This document shows positions 41,404-49,824 of a stretch of DNA of 64,000 nucleotides, piece by piece. The number at the start of each line of letters is the position of its first letter. Position 1 is the stretch's first letter. A model generated the notes under the pieces. It was not told the origin of the DNA. It searched no databases and saw only the letters and a program-made list of their open reading frames with translations. A program made the translations under genes and the position numbers. This stretch comes from Roseiarcus sp963784805 (lineage in GTDB: Bacteria; Pseudomonadota; Alphaproteobacteria; Rhizobiales; Beijerinckiaceae): the NCBI GenBank assembly GCA_963784805.1, contig CAWASR010000005.1:1-64000 (forward strand), in the 5' to 3' direction.

Positions 41404-41686
41404 CAGCGGTTACCCAGAATTTGTGAGCTTGAAGGATGACATCATATTTGGCGCACTGCCGTTGCCGTATTCCCGTTCGGCGATCGCCCAGTGTGTCGCT
41501 GGTCTTGACTGTGGTGAACCTCGACTCGCGCTCGGTTTTCGCCGCCTTGATATCGTTCTGGACAGTCCCAAAGCCGGCCGTGTCGCCCGGTCCGGCCGCT
41601 CAGAATGCGATCGCCGAGCGGCAGATTCCTCCCTTTCGCGTCATTCCGGCTCAGGCGTTCGATTCTAGTCGCACGCAACGCGCCGC

Positions 41687-43513
41687 CTACGCCGCCCCCT
41701 CGGCCACCTTCGCGCGTTCGGCGCGCTTGCGGTCGTTCGGGTCCAGCAGCGCCTTTCTAAGCCGAATCGACTTCGGCGTCACCTCGACCAGTTCGTCGTC
41801 CTGGATATAGGCGAGCGCCTTCTCCAGCGTCATCTGGATCGGCGGAGTCAGGCGAACGGCCTCGTCCTTGGAATGGGTGCGGATGTTGGTGAGCTTCTTG
41901 CCCTTCAGCACATTGACTTCGAGGTCGTTGTCGCGGGTGTGCTGGCCCACGATCATGCCCTGGTAGACCTTCCAGCCCGGCTCGATCATCATCGGCCCGC
42001 GGTCTTCGAGGTTCCACATCGCGTAAGCGACCGCTTCGCCCGCATCGTTGGAGATCAGAACGCCGTTGCGACGGCCCGCGATCTCGCCCTTCCATTCGCC
42101 CCAGTTGTGAAAGAGGCGATTCATGATCGCCGTGCCGCGGGTGTCGGTCAGCAGTTCGCCCAGGTATCCGATCAGGCCGCGAGTCGGTGCGAGGAACACC
42201 AGGCGCAGGCGGCCGCCACCCGAGGGGCGCATCTCGATCATCTCGCCCTTGCGCTCGCTCATCTTCTGCACGACGACGCCCGAATGCTCCTCGTCGACGT
42301 CGATCACGACCTCCTCGATCGGCTCCAGAATCTCGCCCTGGTCGTTGCGGCGGTACAGCACCTTCGGACGCGAGACGCTCAGTTCGAATCCCTCGCGGCG
42401 CATGGTTTCGATCAAGATGGCGAGCTGCAACTCGCCGCGTCCGGAAACGACATAGGCGTCGGAATTCGAGGCCGCCCCGACCTTGAGCGCCACATTGCCC
42501 TCGGCCTCCTTGTAAAGCCGGTCGCGAATGACGCGGCTCGTCACCTTGTCGCCCTCGGCGCCGGCGAGCGGGCTGTCGTTGACGGAAAAGGTCATCGACA
42601 GGGTCGGTGGGTCGATGGCTTGAGCGTGCAGCGGCTCGACTTCCGCCGGGCTGCACAAAGTGTCGGCGACGTTGAACTTCTCGAGGCCGGCGATGGCGAC
42701 GATGTCGCCGGCGACCGCCTCCTCGATCGGCGAGCGCTCGATGCCGCGGAAGGCGAGGATTTTGGACACCCGGCCTTGTTCGACCAGATCGCCGTTGCGG
42801 TCGAGCACCTTGACCGGGGCGTTGGTCCTGACCGACCCGGAGAAGACGCGGCCGGTGATGATGCGCCCGAGATAGGGATTGGCCTCGAGCAGCGTGCCCA
42901 GCATGCGGAATCCGCCGGCGCCGACCTTCGGTGGTTCGACGTGCTCGAGCACGAGATCGAACAGAGGCGCCATGTTGTCCTTGGGGCCTTCCGGCGCGGC
43001 GGCCATCCAGCCCTGCTTGGCCGAGCCGTAGATGATGGGGAAATCGAGCTGCTCGTCGGTGGCGTCGAGCGCGGCGAAGAGATCGAACACCTCATTGACG
43101 ACCTCGCCCGGCCGCGCGTCCGACTTATCGACCTTGTTGACGCAGACGATGGGTTCGAGGCCGATCTTCAGCGCCTTGCCGACGACGAATTTTGTCTGCG
43201 GCATCGGCCCCTCAGCCGCGTCGACGAGCACGATCGCGCCATCGACCATCGACAGGATGCGCTCGACCTCGCCGCCGAAATCGGCGTGGCCGGGCGTGTC
43301 GACGATGTTGATCCGCACGTCCTTCCACACCACCGACGTCGCCTTGGCGAGAATCGTGATGCCGCGCTCGCGCTCGAGATCGTTGGAATCCATCACCCGC
43401 TCGGCGACCCGCTGGTTGTCGCGAAAGGCGCCGGACTGCTGAAGCAGACGGTCGACGAGGGTGGTCTTGCCATGATCGACGTGAGCGATGATGGCGATGT
43501 TGCGGAGCTTCAT
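41687..43513 (-). CDS. typA: Translational GTPase TypA/BipA
   Basis: The 608-residue GTPase has the G1 motif IIAHVDHGKTTLVDRLLQ, G2 RGITILAKATSV, G3 DTPGHADFGGEVERIL, G4 NKVDK, domains II and V, and the BipA-specific C-terminal domain (KGEIAGRRNGVLISNDAGEA, NVLKGKKLTNIRTHSKDEAV). BipA binds the ribosome, helps 50S assembly at low temperature and modulates stress responses. Length and all motifs are normal. A decayed partial copy lies 2 kb away at 39369-39708. The stretch 43514-43829 upstream shows no gene. Confidence 0.97.
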   Translation of the reverse strand: MKLRNIAIIAHVDHGKTTLVDRLLQQSGAFRDNQRVAERVMDSNDLERERGITILAKATSVVWKDVRINIVDTPGHADFGGEVERILSMVDGAIVLVDAAEGPMPQTKFVVGKALKIGLEPIVCVNKVDKSDARPGEVVNEVFDLFAALDATDEQLDFPIIYGSAKQGWMAAAPEGPKDNMAPLFDLVLEHVEPPKVGAGGFRMLGTLLEANPYLGRIITGRVFSGSVRTNAPVKVLDRNGDLVEQGRVSKILAFRGIERSPIEEAVAGDIVAIAGLEKFNVADTLCSPAEVEPLHAQAIDPPTLSMTFSVNDSPLAGAEGDKVTSRVIRDRLYKEAEGNVALKVGAASNSDAYVVSGRGELQLAILIETMRREGFELSVSRPKVLYRRNDQGEILEPIEEVVIDVDEEHSGVVVQKMSERKGEMIEMRPSGGGRLRLVFLAPTRGLIGYLGELLTDTRGTAIMNRLFHNWGEWKGEIAGRRNGVLISNDAGEAVAYAMWNLEDRGPMMIEPGWKVYQGMIVGQHTRDNDLEVNVLKGKKLTNIRTHSKDEAVRLTPPIQMTLEKALAYIQDDELVEVTPKSIRLRKALLDPNDRKRAERAKVAEGAA

Positions 43514-43829
43514 GGCGTGAACTGACTTTTCTGGCGGGCGTGCGGGACGGCGCGGCCGAGGCCGCCTAAGCGGGATTTCGGAAAGGCGGCCACCGGTTTT
43601 CCGATAAAATCCTGCTTCTTCAAACGATTCCGAGCAGGGATTCGTTGGATTGCCAATGAATTCCTGCTTAGTCCCTCAAACGCGAAATAACGGGATCGCG
43701 ACTGCGCGGCGAGCGTCCCTCCCCGTCCGGTTGCGGCGCCGGATACCACGAATAGCCGGGCGGAGGGAAGGGCGGCGAACTTTTGCGGCTACGTCGGCGG
43801 TCTATATTGGCGCTGCGATTGGAGATCAG

Positions 43830-44651
43830 ATGAAAACCCGCAAGGTTGAAACGCCGAATGGCGCGGTCGCGGTTCACGAGTTGGGCGGGCAGGGTCCCCC
43901 GGCTGTTCTCCTTCACGGCAATTCCTCGTCTTCGCGCGCGTTTTCGCGCCAGCTCGATGGCTCGCTCGGCGAACGGCTCCGGCTCATCGCAATCGATCTT
44001 CCCGGCTACGGCGCCTCGGAGAAAGCCAGGGACCCGAGCGCCTATTCGCTGCCAGGGCATGCGCGCGCCGTCCGCGCGGCCGTGGACGCGCTGGGGCTCG
44101 CCGCCGCGCGCTTCGTCGGCTGGAGCCTGGGCGGCCATGTCGTGCTCGAAATGGCGCCCGATCTTTCGGAAGCAGGGGGCTTCATGATCTTCGGGACGCC
44201 GCCGCTCGGCTTCCCCGCCGCGATGGGCGGGGCATTCCTCGCCAATCCGGCGATGGGGACGGTCTTCGCCGAGCGCATCGATCGCAACCAGGCGGCCGCT
44301 CTTGTCGCCTCGATGTTCAAGCCCGGCTTCGCCGACATCGCGCCGTTCTTCGTGGAGGACGCGCTGGGCGCGGACGGGCGGGCGCGCGCGCTTCTCGGCG
44401 GCAGCGTCGCGGCTGGCTTCTATCGCGACGAGGTCGCGGTCGTCCGCGATCTGAAGGCGCCGCTGGCCGTTCTGCACGGCGCCGAGGAGCAACTCGTCAA
44501 CGGCGCCTATTTCGCCTCGCTGACCATGCCGACCCTGTGGCGCGGAGCGGTGCAAGCGATCCCCGGCGCGGGCCACGCGCCCCAGTGGGAGATGCGGCAG
44601 GCCTTCGACGCCCTGCTGGACGCGTTCATCACGGAAACGGAGAAGGAGTGA
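43830..44651 (+). CDS. Alpha/beta hydrolase
   Basis: The 273-residue hydrolase has the oxyanion HG motif (AVLLHGNSSSSRAFSRQLDG), the nucleophile elbow GWSLGGHVVLEM with Ser, an Asp/Glu region VLHGAEEQLVN and the C-terminal His in IPGAGHAPQWEM. GGAG five bases before ATG 43830 fixes the start. It is divergent from typA and upstream of the tetR operon on the same strand. The substrate is unknown; the Glu in the usual Asp position (LHGAEEQLV) is a mild variation. Confidence 0.88.
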   Translation: MKTRKVETPNGAVAVHELGGQGPPAVLLHGNSSSSRAFSRQLDGSLGERLRLIAIDLPGYGASEKARDPSAYSLPGHARAVRAAVDALGLAAARFVGWSLGGHVVLEMAPDLSEAGGFMIFGTPPLGFPAAMGGAFLANPAMGTVFAERIDRNQAAALVASMFKPGFADIAPFFVEDALGADGRARALLGGSVAAGFYRDEVAVVRDLKAPLAVLHGAEEQLVNGAYFASLTMPTLWRGAVQAIPGAGHAPQWEMRQAFDALLDAFITETEKE

Positions 44652-44718
44652 GGCGCTGCCCGCCCGAAATTGCGAGCCCGTGAAGGCCTGGGACAGGACG
44701 TTCGCCTCCGGCCGCCGC

Positions 44719-44747
44719 TTGACTTTATGCCGACCAGTTGGTATGCG
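44719..44747 (+). promoter_or_regulatory. Putative promoter with TetR-type operator for the tetR-VOC operon
   Basis: TTGACT (44719-44724) and TATGCG (44742-44747) are separated by 17 bases and lie 36 bases before the tetR start. The spacer contains the dyad ACCAGTTGGT (44733-44742), which touches the -10 box. A TetR dimer binding there would block the promoter, giving autoregulation. Confidence 0.5.
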
Positions 44748-44782
44748 AGCGTTGTCAAACTCGAGGAGTCGCAACGGAAACC

Positions 44783-45460
44783 ATGACGGCGATGAAGAAG
44801 TCCAGCAAGGCGGCGTCGGCCCTGGCGTCGGGCGAACGGTTGCTCGACGCGGCCGTGCAAGTCATCCGGGCCAGGGGCTACTCGGCCGCGCGGGTTGAGG
44901 ACATTTGCGCCGAGGCCGGTCTCACCAAGGGCGCGTTTTTCCACCATTTCGCTAGCAAGGAAGCCTGCGCGATCGCCGCGGCGGCGCATTTCGCCGCCAA
45001 GGCCGACGCTCTGTTCGACGCCGCCCCATACCGTCTGCTTGCCGACCCAGCCGCGCGCGTGCTCGGCTATGTTGAATTCCGCAAGGCGATCCTTCAGGGC
45101 GAATTGCCGCAGTTCACCTGCCTGCTGGGCACCATGGTCCAGGAGGCGTACGAGACCCATCCGGCGATTCGCCGTGCCTGCGACCGCTACATCAGCGAAC
45201 ATGCGGAACGCCTCGGCGCCGACATCGCCGAAGCCAAGGCGCTCTACGCCCCTGAGGCCGAATGGACCGTGCAGAGTCTGGCGCTGTTCGCTCAGGCGGT
45301 CATCCAGGGCGCGTTCGTTCTCGCCAAGGCCAAGCACAGCCCCGATATCGCCGCGGACTGCCTCGATCATCTCCGACTCTATCTCGAAAGCCTGTTTGTC
45401 GACGGCGCGGCGGAACGCCCGGCGTCCGAGCGCGTTCACGGCGCAAGGAGACGTCAATGA
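44783..45460 (+). CDS. TetR family transcriptional regulator
   Basis: The 225-residue regulator has an N-terminal HTH (LLDAAVQVIRARGYSAARVE, DICAEAGLTKGAFFHHFASKEAC) with the FxHHFxSKE signature and a C-terminal ligand-binding domain (FTCLLGTMVQEAYETHPAIR, SLALFAQAVIQGAFVLAKAK). It probably represses the downstream VOC-VOC-YciI genes and itself. The start at ATG 44783 is chosen because the HTH begins soon after; ATG 44792 is an alternative. Its stop overlaps the next start as ATGA. Confidence 0.9.
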   Translation: MTAMKKSSKAASALASGERLLDAAVQVIRARGYSAARVEDICAEAGLTKGAFFHHFASKEACAIAAAAHFAAKADALFDAAPYRLLADPAARVLGYVEFRKAILQGELPQFTCLLGTMVQEAYETHPAIRRACDRYISEHAERLGADIAEAKALYAPEAEWTVQSLALFAQAVIQGAFVLAKAKHSPDIAADCLDHLRLYLESLFVDGAAERPASERVHGARRRQ

Positions 45461-45939
45461 CGAGTGCGCCGAAAATCACGCCCTGCCTGTGGTTCGATTT
45501 CAACGCCGAGGAAGCGGTCGCCCACTACCTGTCGATCTTCAAGAACAGCAGGATCGTGCCGACGACGCGCTACGGCGAGGCCGGCCCCGGCCGCGAAGGC
45601 GCGGTGATGACCTGTCTGTTCGCGATCGACGGCCAGGAATTTCTGGCGCTGAACGGCGGGCCGCAATTCAAGTTCACGCCCGCGGTCTCGCTCATCGTCA
45701 ATTGCGACGATCAGGCGGAGGTCGACGCGTTGTGGGAGAAGCTCTCCGATGGCGGCGAGCCCGGCCAATGCGGCTGGCTGACCGATAAGTTCGGCGTCTC
45801 CTGGCAAATCGTTCCGCGCGCGCTGCCGGCTCTGCTTCTGAGCTCCGACTCCAAACGGGTCGAGCGCCTCATGGGGCCCGCGATGACGATGAAGAAGCTC
45901 GACCTCGACCGTCTGCAACAGGCCTTCGGGCCGAACTGA
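45457..45939 (+). CDS. VOC family protein (PhnB / 3-demethylubiquinone methyltransferase-like fold)
   Basis: The 160-residue protein (MTSAPKITPCLWFDFNAEEA to GWLTDKFGVSWQIVPRALPA) is a VOC-superfamily member of the PF06983 type; despite the old name these are not methyltransferases. AAGGAG lies six bases before the ATG, which overlaps the tetR stop. The typical C-terminal MKKLDLDRLQQAF is present. It is likely involved in handling a reactive small molecule with the neighbouring VOC and YciI proteins. Confidence 0.9.
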   Translation: MTSAPKITPCLWFDFNAEEAVAHYLSIFKNSRIVPTTRYGEAGPGREGAVMTCLFAIDGQEFLALNGGPQFKFTPAVSLIVNCDDQAEVDALWEKLSDGGEPGQCGWLTDKFGVSWQIVPRALPALLLSSDSKRVERLMGPAMTMKKLDLDRLQQAFGPN

Positions 45940-45951
45940 AGGAGGAACCTC

Positions 45952-46737
45952 ATGGCGGATCCAGCCGAATCGAGCCTCATCGGCGCATTCATCTGGTACG
46001 ATCAAATGTCCAACGATCTCGCTGGAGCTGAGGCGTTTTACAGCAGGGTTGTCGGCTGGACGCTCGCCCCCAACACCATGAACGCCCAGCGCTACACGCT
46101 GCTCAAGGCTGGCGAAGCCACGGTCGGCGGACTGATGCCGATTCCCGAGGACGCCGCGAAGATGGGCGTGCGTCCGGCCTGGATGGGCTATATCGCGGTC
46201 GACGACGTGAAGGCCTACGCCGACAAGGTCAGGGCCGCGGGCGGCGCGATCCATCGACCGCCGACCGAGATTCCCAATGTCGGAACTTTCGCTGTCGCCA
46301 GCGATCCGGATGGCGCTGGGTTCGTTCTGTTCAAAGGCAATAGCGACGAGGCGCCGGCGCAGGACCCGGCCGGGCGCGGCCATGTCGGCTGGCACGAACT
46401 GCACGCGGGCGATCAGGCCAAAGCCTTCGCGTTTTATTCCGGCTTGTTCGGCTGGACCAAGGGCGAGGCGATGGACATGGGTCCGATGGGAACCTATCAG
46501 ATTTTCACCACCAAAGGCCGGCAGGGCGGCGGCATGATGACCGAGACCGCGCAGACGCCGGCGCCGTTCTGGCTCTATTACATAAACGTCGAGGCGATCG
46601 ACGCGGCCTCGGCGCGGGTCAAGGCCGCCGGCGGCGCAATCGTCAACGGACCGATGCAGGTTCCCGGCGGGCAATGGATCGTGCAGGGCCTCGATCCCCA
46701 GGGCGCGATGTTCGCTCTGGTCTCGCCGACTCGCTAG
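45952..46737 (+). CDS. VOC family protein with two glyoxalase-like domains
   Basis: The 261-residue protein has two similar VOC modules: residues about 10-125 (GAFIWYDQMSNDLAGAEAFY, FAVASDPDGAGFVLFKG) and about 140-260 (GWHELHAGDQAKAFAFYSGL, WIVQGLDPQGAMFALVSP). The layout matches hydroxylase-like CFP30-type proteins annotated as glyoxalase/bleomycin resistance/dioxygenase. It starts 12 bases after the previous stop with GGAGGA upstream. Metal ligands cannot be assigned surely without alignment. Confidence 0.9.
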   Translation: MADPAESSLIGAFIWYDQMSNDLAGAEAFYSRVVGWTLAPNTMNAQRYTLLKAGEATVGGLMPIPEDAAKMGVRPAWMGYIAVDDVKAYADKVRAAGGAIHRPPTEIPNVGTFAVASDPDGAGFVLFKGNSDEAPAQDPAGRGHVGWHELHAGDQAKAFAFYSGLFGWTKGEAMDMGPMGTYQIFTTKGRQGGGMMTETAQTPAPFWLYYINVEAIDAASARVKAAGGAIVNGPMQVPGGQWIVQGLDPQGAMFALVSPTR

Positions 46738-46755
46738 ACCACGGGAGGGAACGCG

Positions 46756-47115
46756 ATGCGGGTCATGGTGATCGTCAAGGCGACCGCGGATTCGGAGGCC
46801 GGCAAGATGCCGAGCGCCGAACTGATGGCGGACATGGGCGCGTTCAATCAGAAACTGATCGACGCCGGCGTGCTCGTCGACGGCGGCGGGTTGAAGGACA
46901 CGCGAAAGGGGGCGCGAGTCGCCTTTTCCGGCGCGGATCGCAGAGTGGCCAGGGGGCCGTTCCCAAACGTCGGCGAACTCGCGGCTGGCTACTGGATATG
47001 GAAGGTCAAGGACCTGGAGGAGGCCATCGACTGGGTCAAGCGCTGCCCCAATCCCATGACGGGACCTTCGGAGATCGAGATCCGCGAGCTGTTCGAGATG
47101 GAGGACTTCGGCTGA
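46756..47115 (+). CDS. YciI family (YCII-related) protein
   Basis: The 119-residue protein belongs to the YCII/DGPF group: MRVMVIVKATADSEAGKMPS, ELMADMGAFNQKLIDAGVLV, and the GGGL, GYWIWKVKDLEEAIDWVKRC and IEIRELFEMEDF blocks. Relatives often accompany sigma-70 ECF or TetR regulators and VOC proteins, as here. The enzymatic role is uncertain; a fold related to muconolactone isomerase suggests ligand or aldehyde handling. It lies 18 bases after the VOC gene and closes the operon. Confidence 0.92.
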   Translation: MRVMVIVKATADSEAGKMPSAELMADMGAFNQKLIDAGVLVDGGGLKDTRKGARVAFSGADRRVARGPFPNVGELAAGYWIWKVKDLEEAIDWVKRCPNPMTGPSEIEIRELFEMEDFG

Positions 47116-47274
47116 GCGGCGTTTCCCGTCGCCAAGGCGTCTGGCGCTCTGTCAAGGCGCTCTTGCCATCTCCGTCCGGGCGGTTAGCATGAGCGAAAGT
47201 CACGCACGCGGCCCGCCCTTGCCCTTTGCGCTTGATCGGCGCCAGCCTGACGGGCGCTGGGGAGGGCTCGGGAT

Positions 47275-47934
47275 ATGACAAAGCCGGCCGCGCGCACGAC
47301 CGTGTCGTTCGTCAGCCAAAAGGGCGGCGTGGGCAAGAGCGCGCTGGCGCGGCTGCTGGCGGTCGGGGCGATCAACCGCGGCCGCAAGACCCTGCTCGCC
47401 GACTTCGATCTCGATCAGTTGACTTGCGTCGAATGGAGCGCGCTGCGCCTGCGCTCGAGCCTGGAGCCCGAGGTCGAAACGCGGGCGTTCAAGAGCCTGA
47501 AGAAGTTGCGTCGCGACGACGATTCGGTCGATTTCATCGTGGTCGACACGCGCGGCCTCGCCGACGGCCTGTCGACCGAGATCGCCGAGGACAGCGAGGT
47601 CGTGTTCCTGCCGACGGGCGTGTCGCAGGACGATCTGAGGCCGACGCTGGCGTTGGCGCGCAGGCTCGCGCGGCGCGGCGCCGAGGGGCGCCTGGTGCTG
47701 GTGCTGTCGAAGGTCGGGCGCTCGGAATCGCAATTCGCCCGAGCGGTGGAGACGATCGAGGACGCCGGATTCGAGCTGCTCTCCGAGCACTGGCCGCAGC
47801 GCGACGGGTTTCAAGCCGATCTCGATTCGGGCCGGGCGGGCCGCGAGGCGCGCAACCCTTACCTGCGTGAGATCGCCGAGCGGATGGAAGAGGCGTTGTT
47901 CGCCCGCGCGATCAAGGCGAAGCCGCGCGCGTGA
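47275..47934 (+). CDS. ParA/MinD-like ATPase, orphan
   Basis: The 219-residue protein has a deviant Walker A (SFVSQKGGVGKSALARLLAV, KGGVGKS), FDLDQLTCVEW after strand 2, and a Walker B-like FIVVDTRGLADG. ParA-type ATPases position plasmids, chromosomes or protein clusters. No parB or parS-like repeats are adjacent, so it is an orphan; the Thr in the usual D-T/S-P position is followed by Arg instead of Pro. It has a good start (GGGAGGG upstream of ATG 47275). Confidence 0.87.
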   Translation: MTKPAARTTVSFVSQKGGVGKSALARLLAVGAINRGRKTLLADFDLDQLTCVEWSALRLRSSLEPEVETRAFKSLKKLRRDDDSVDFIVVDTRGLADGLSTEIAEDSEVVFLPTGVSQDDLRPTLALARRLARRGAEGRLVLVLSKVGRSESQFARAVETIEDAGFELLSEHWPQRDGFQADLDSGRAGREARNPYLREIAERMEEALFARAIKAKPRA

Positions 47935-48033
47935 GGCAAATCTTTCGCCCTTGGCGTTCCGCGCGGCTCCTCGCGCAGCGCGGGGACCGATGCGGAGCGC
48001 CACCAAAGGAAAGCCTCACGCTCTTTTGCGCCG

Positions 48034-48489
48034 TCACCACAGCATCGTCCAGGAAAGGGCGGAGACCTCGGGCGTGAATTCGATCGGCTCCACGGACTTC
48101 CGCCAATCGTGAATCCTCACCCGAAGCCCGCGCCGATCGGGGCCCACATTCTCCATCAGTTCGTTCATCTGCCGGAGCCGCTTGACCAGCGTCTTCATGA
48201 ATCCGACCGCGCGTTCCGGGTGGTCATCGATCGAAGAGAGGAACTCCTCGTAAGTGGCGGCGAGGCATTCGACGTCGGTCACCGCCGTGATCGTGGCCGA
48301 CCGCGGCCCGGGGTCGATCAGGCACATCTCGCCGAAGACTTCGCCCGTGCTCAGCATGCCGACGGTTCTCGCCGCGGCCCCTCGCCCGACGCTGACCTCG
48401 ACCGATCCGGTGACGATGAAGAACGCCGTATCGCCGTCATCGCCCTCGCGGATGATCGTGTCTCCGGCCTTGAACGCCACGGTCCGCAT
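48034..48489 (-). CDS. Cyclic nucleotide-binding domain protein, stand-alone
   Basis: The 151-residue protein is a single cNMP-binding domain: MRTVAFKAGDTIIREGDDGD, TAFFIVTGSVEVSV, and the phosphate-binding cassette region GEVFGEMCLIDPGPRSATITA, where GEM-x-L-(x)n-PRSATI contains the Glu and Arg that hold the cyclic phosphate. There is no C-terminal HTH, so it is not a CRP-type regulator. GGGAGG lies five to six bases before ATG 48489. It may respond to cAMP made by cyclases such as those at 10.6 and 36.1 kb. Confidence 0.88.
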   Translation of the reverse strand: MRTVAFKAGDTIIREGDDGDTAFFIVTGSVEVSVGRGAAARTVGMLSTGEVFGEMCLIDPGPRSATITAVTDVECLAATYEEFLSSIDDHPERAVGFMKTLVKRLRQMNELMENVGPDRRGLRVRIHDWRKSVEPIEFTPEVSALSWTMLW

Positions 48490-48745
48490 GAATGCCTCCC
48501 TGAAACAGTCAATAGACCCTGACACGATTGCCGCCGAAGCGATAGCTCTCCAAGAACTCCGTTCTCTTCCGTTTTCGCCGCATCGAGAGCGATGTCCGGC
48601 CCGCATGTTTAAAGACGATCACGCTCGAGGCCGCCGGTCGCCAATAGCGACCGGCGTTTCAGCCAGCGCGCTCTCCTGCGCGGAGGGCGGAAAGATTGCC
48701 GGCGAAGGGGTCGAGAGCGATCCGCCCGATCCCGCGTCTTGCCGT

Positions 48746-49477
48746 TTACCGCTCTGCGCAGACGACCACGACCGTATTGCTCGGCGGACCTTCACAACTC
48801 GCGCCGGTGGTTCCGTCGACGCGCAGGGTGCTGCCTTCGCCCGTGCAGTAGGCGCTGATCATGATTTCCTGGCCGCCGCACGCGGCCTTCGTTTGACCGG
48901 TAATGGCCCGAAGGGAAGTTCCGCCTCCAGGCGGCCCCGCCGGCCCGGCGGGCCCCGTCGCGCCTTGGGGTCCGTGCGGTCCCTGCGGGCCCATCGGTCC
49001 CGCGGCGCCGATCGCGCCTTGAGGCCCATGCGGCCCCGGCGGGCCCATCGGTCCCGCGGCGCCGATCGCGCCTTGAGGCCCATGCGGCCCCGGCGGCCCT
49101 GCGGCGCCTGTATCGCCTTTCGGTCCCTGCGGCCCCGGCGGCCCCGCGGCGCCCGTCTCGCCTTTGGGTCCCTGCGGCCCCGGCGGTCCCTCGGCGCCCG
49201 TATCGCCTTTGGGTCCTTGCGGCCCCGGCGGTCCCGCGGCGCCCGTATCGCCTTTGGGTCCCTGCGGCCCCGGCGGTCCCGCGGCGCCCATCTCGCCTTT
49301 TGACCCCTGCGGCCCCGCCGGTCCTGCGGCGCCCGTATCGCCCTTCGGTCCTTGCGTCCCCGCCGGCCCCTGGGGTCCTGACGGTCCCTGGGGTCCGGAC
49401 GGTCCCTGAGATCCTTTGGAGCAGCCCGAGACCGCAAACAGCGCGACAAGGGCCAGACTTGCGATGAATATTCGCAT
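48746..49477 (-). CDS. Collagen-like lipoprotein with Gly-X-Y repeats
   Basis: The 243-residue protein starts with a lipoprotein signal (MRIFIASLALVALFAVSGCS; lipobox VSGC, Cys at residue 19). Residues about 22-190 are an almost uninterrupted collagen Gly-X-Y stretch with the repeating unit GPPGPQGPKGDTGAA, rich in Pro and Lys-Gly-Asp, so it should form a triple helix. A small C-terminal domain (TSLRAITGQTKAACGGQEIM, GSTLRVDGTTGASCEG) carries three Cys. GGGAGG lies seven bases before ATG 49477. It is probably anchored in the outer membrane as a trimeric surface stalk. Confidence 0.88.
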   Translation of the reverse strand: MRIFIASLALVALFAVSGCSKGSQGPSGPQGPSGPQGPAGTQGPKGDTGAAGPAGPQGSKGEMGAAGPPGPQGPKGDTGAAGPPGPQGPKGDTGAEGPPGPQGPKGETGAAGPPGPQGPKGDTGAAGPPGPHGPQGAIGAAGPMGPPGPHGPQGAIGAAGPMGPQGPHGPQGATGPAGPAGPPGGGTSLRAITGQTKAACGGQEIMISAYCTGEGSTLRVDGTTGASCEGPPSNTVVVVCAER

Positions 49478-49824
49478 TCCAATTCCTCCCGCATATTCCA
49501 CTTTTTTGGCGCGTTCCGGTTGGAAGGAACGCCGAGCGGCCGTCGCCCGTCTTACGGCGGCGCCATCATCCCTCCAAAAACGCCCGCTCGAAAGCCCATT
49601 CCTTGCGCGAAGTTGAGAGTAGCGCGCACGAGCGTACGAAGCGTCAGGTCGAAAGTTCGGCCCCGTGAACACGATCGGCCGTTCGCGGACGGTCGACGGC
49701 GCCGCTAGCGGCGGATTGGATTAGCCACAATTGACCGAGGCAAATTTGGGTGGCAAAGTTGGTGATGCCGTATGGGGCGGCGAATAGCGGTCGGCGAATT
49801 GCCGGCCTGAAGGAAAAGGCCACA

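Noticed and set aside
45262..45457. N-terminal extension of the first VOC protein
   Set aside because: It lies inside tetR in another frame, while AAGGAG and the ATGA overlap fix the start at 45457.
48950..49420. Repetitive GGCCCCGGCGG DNA as a satellite or CRISPR
   Set aside because: The period is that of collagen Gly-X-Y codons in a gene with a good start and lipobox.
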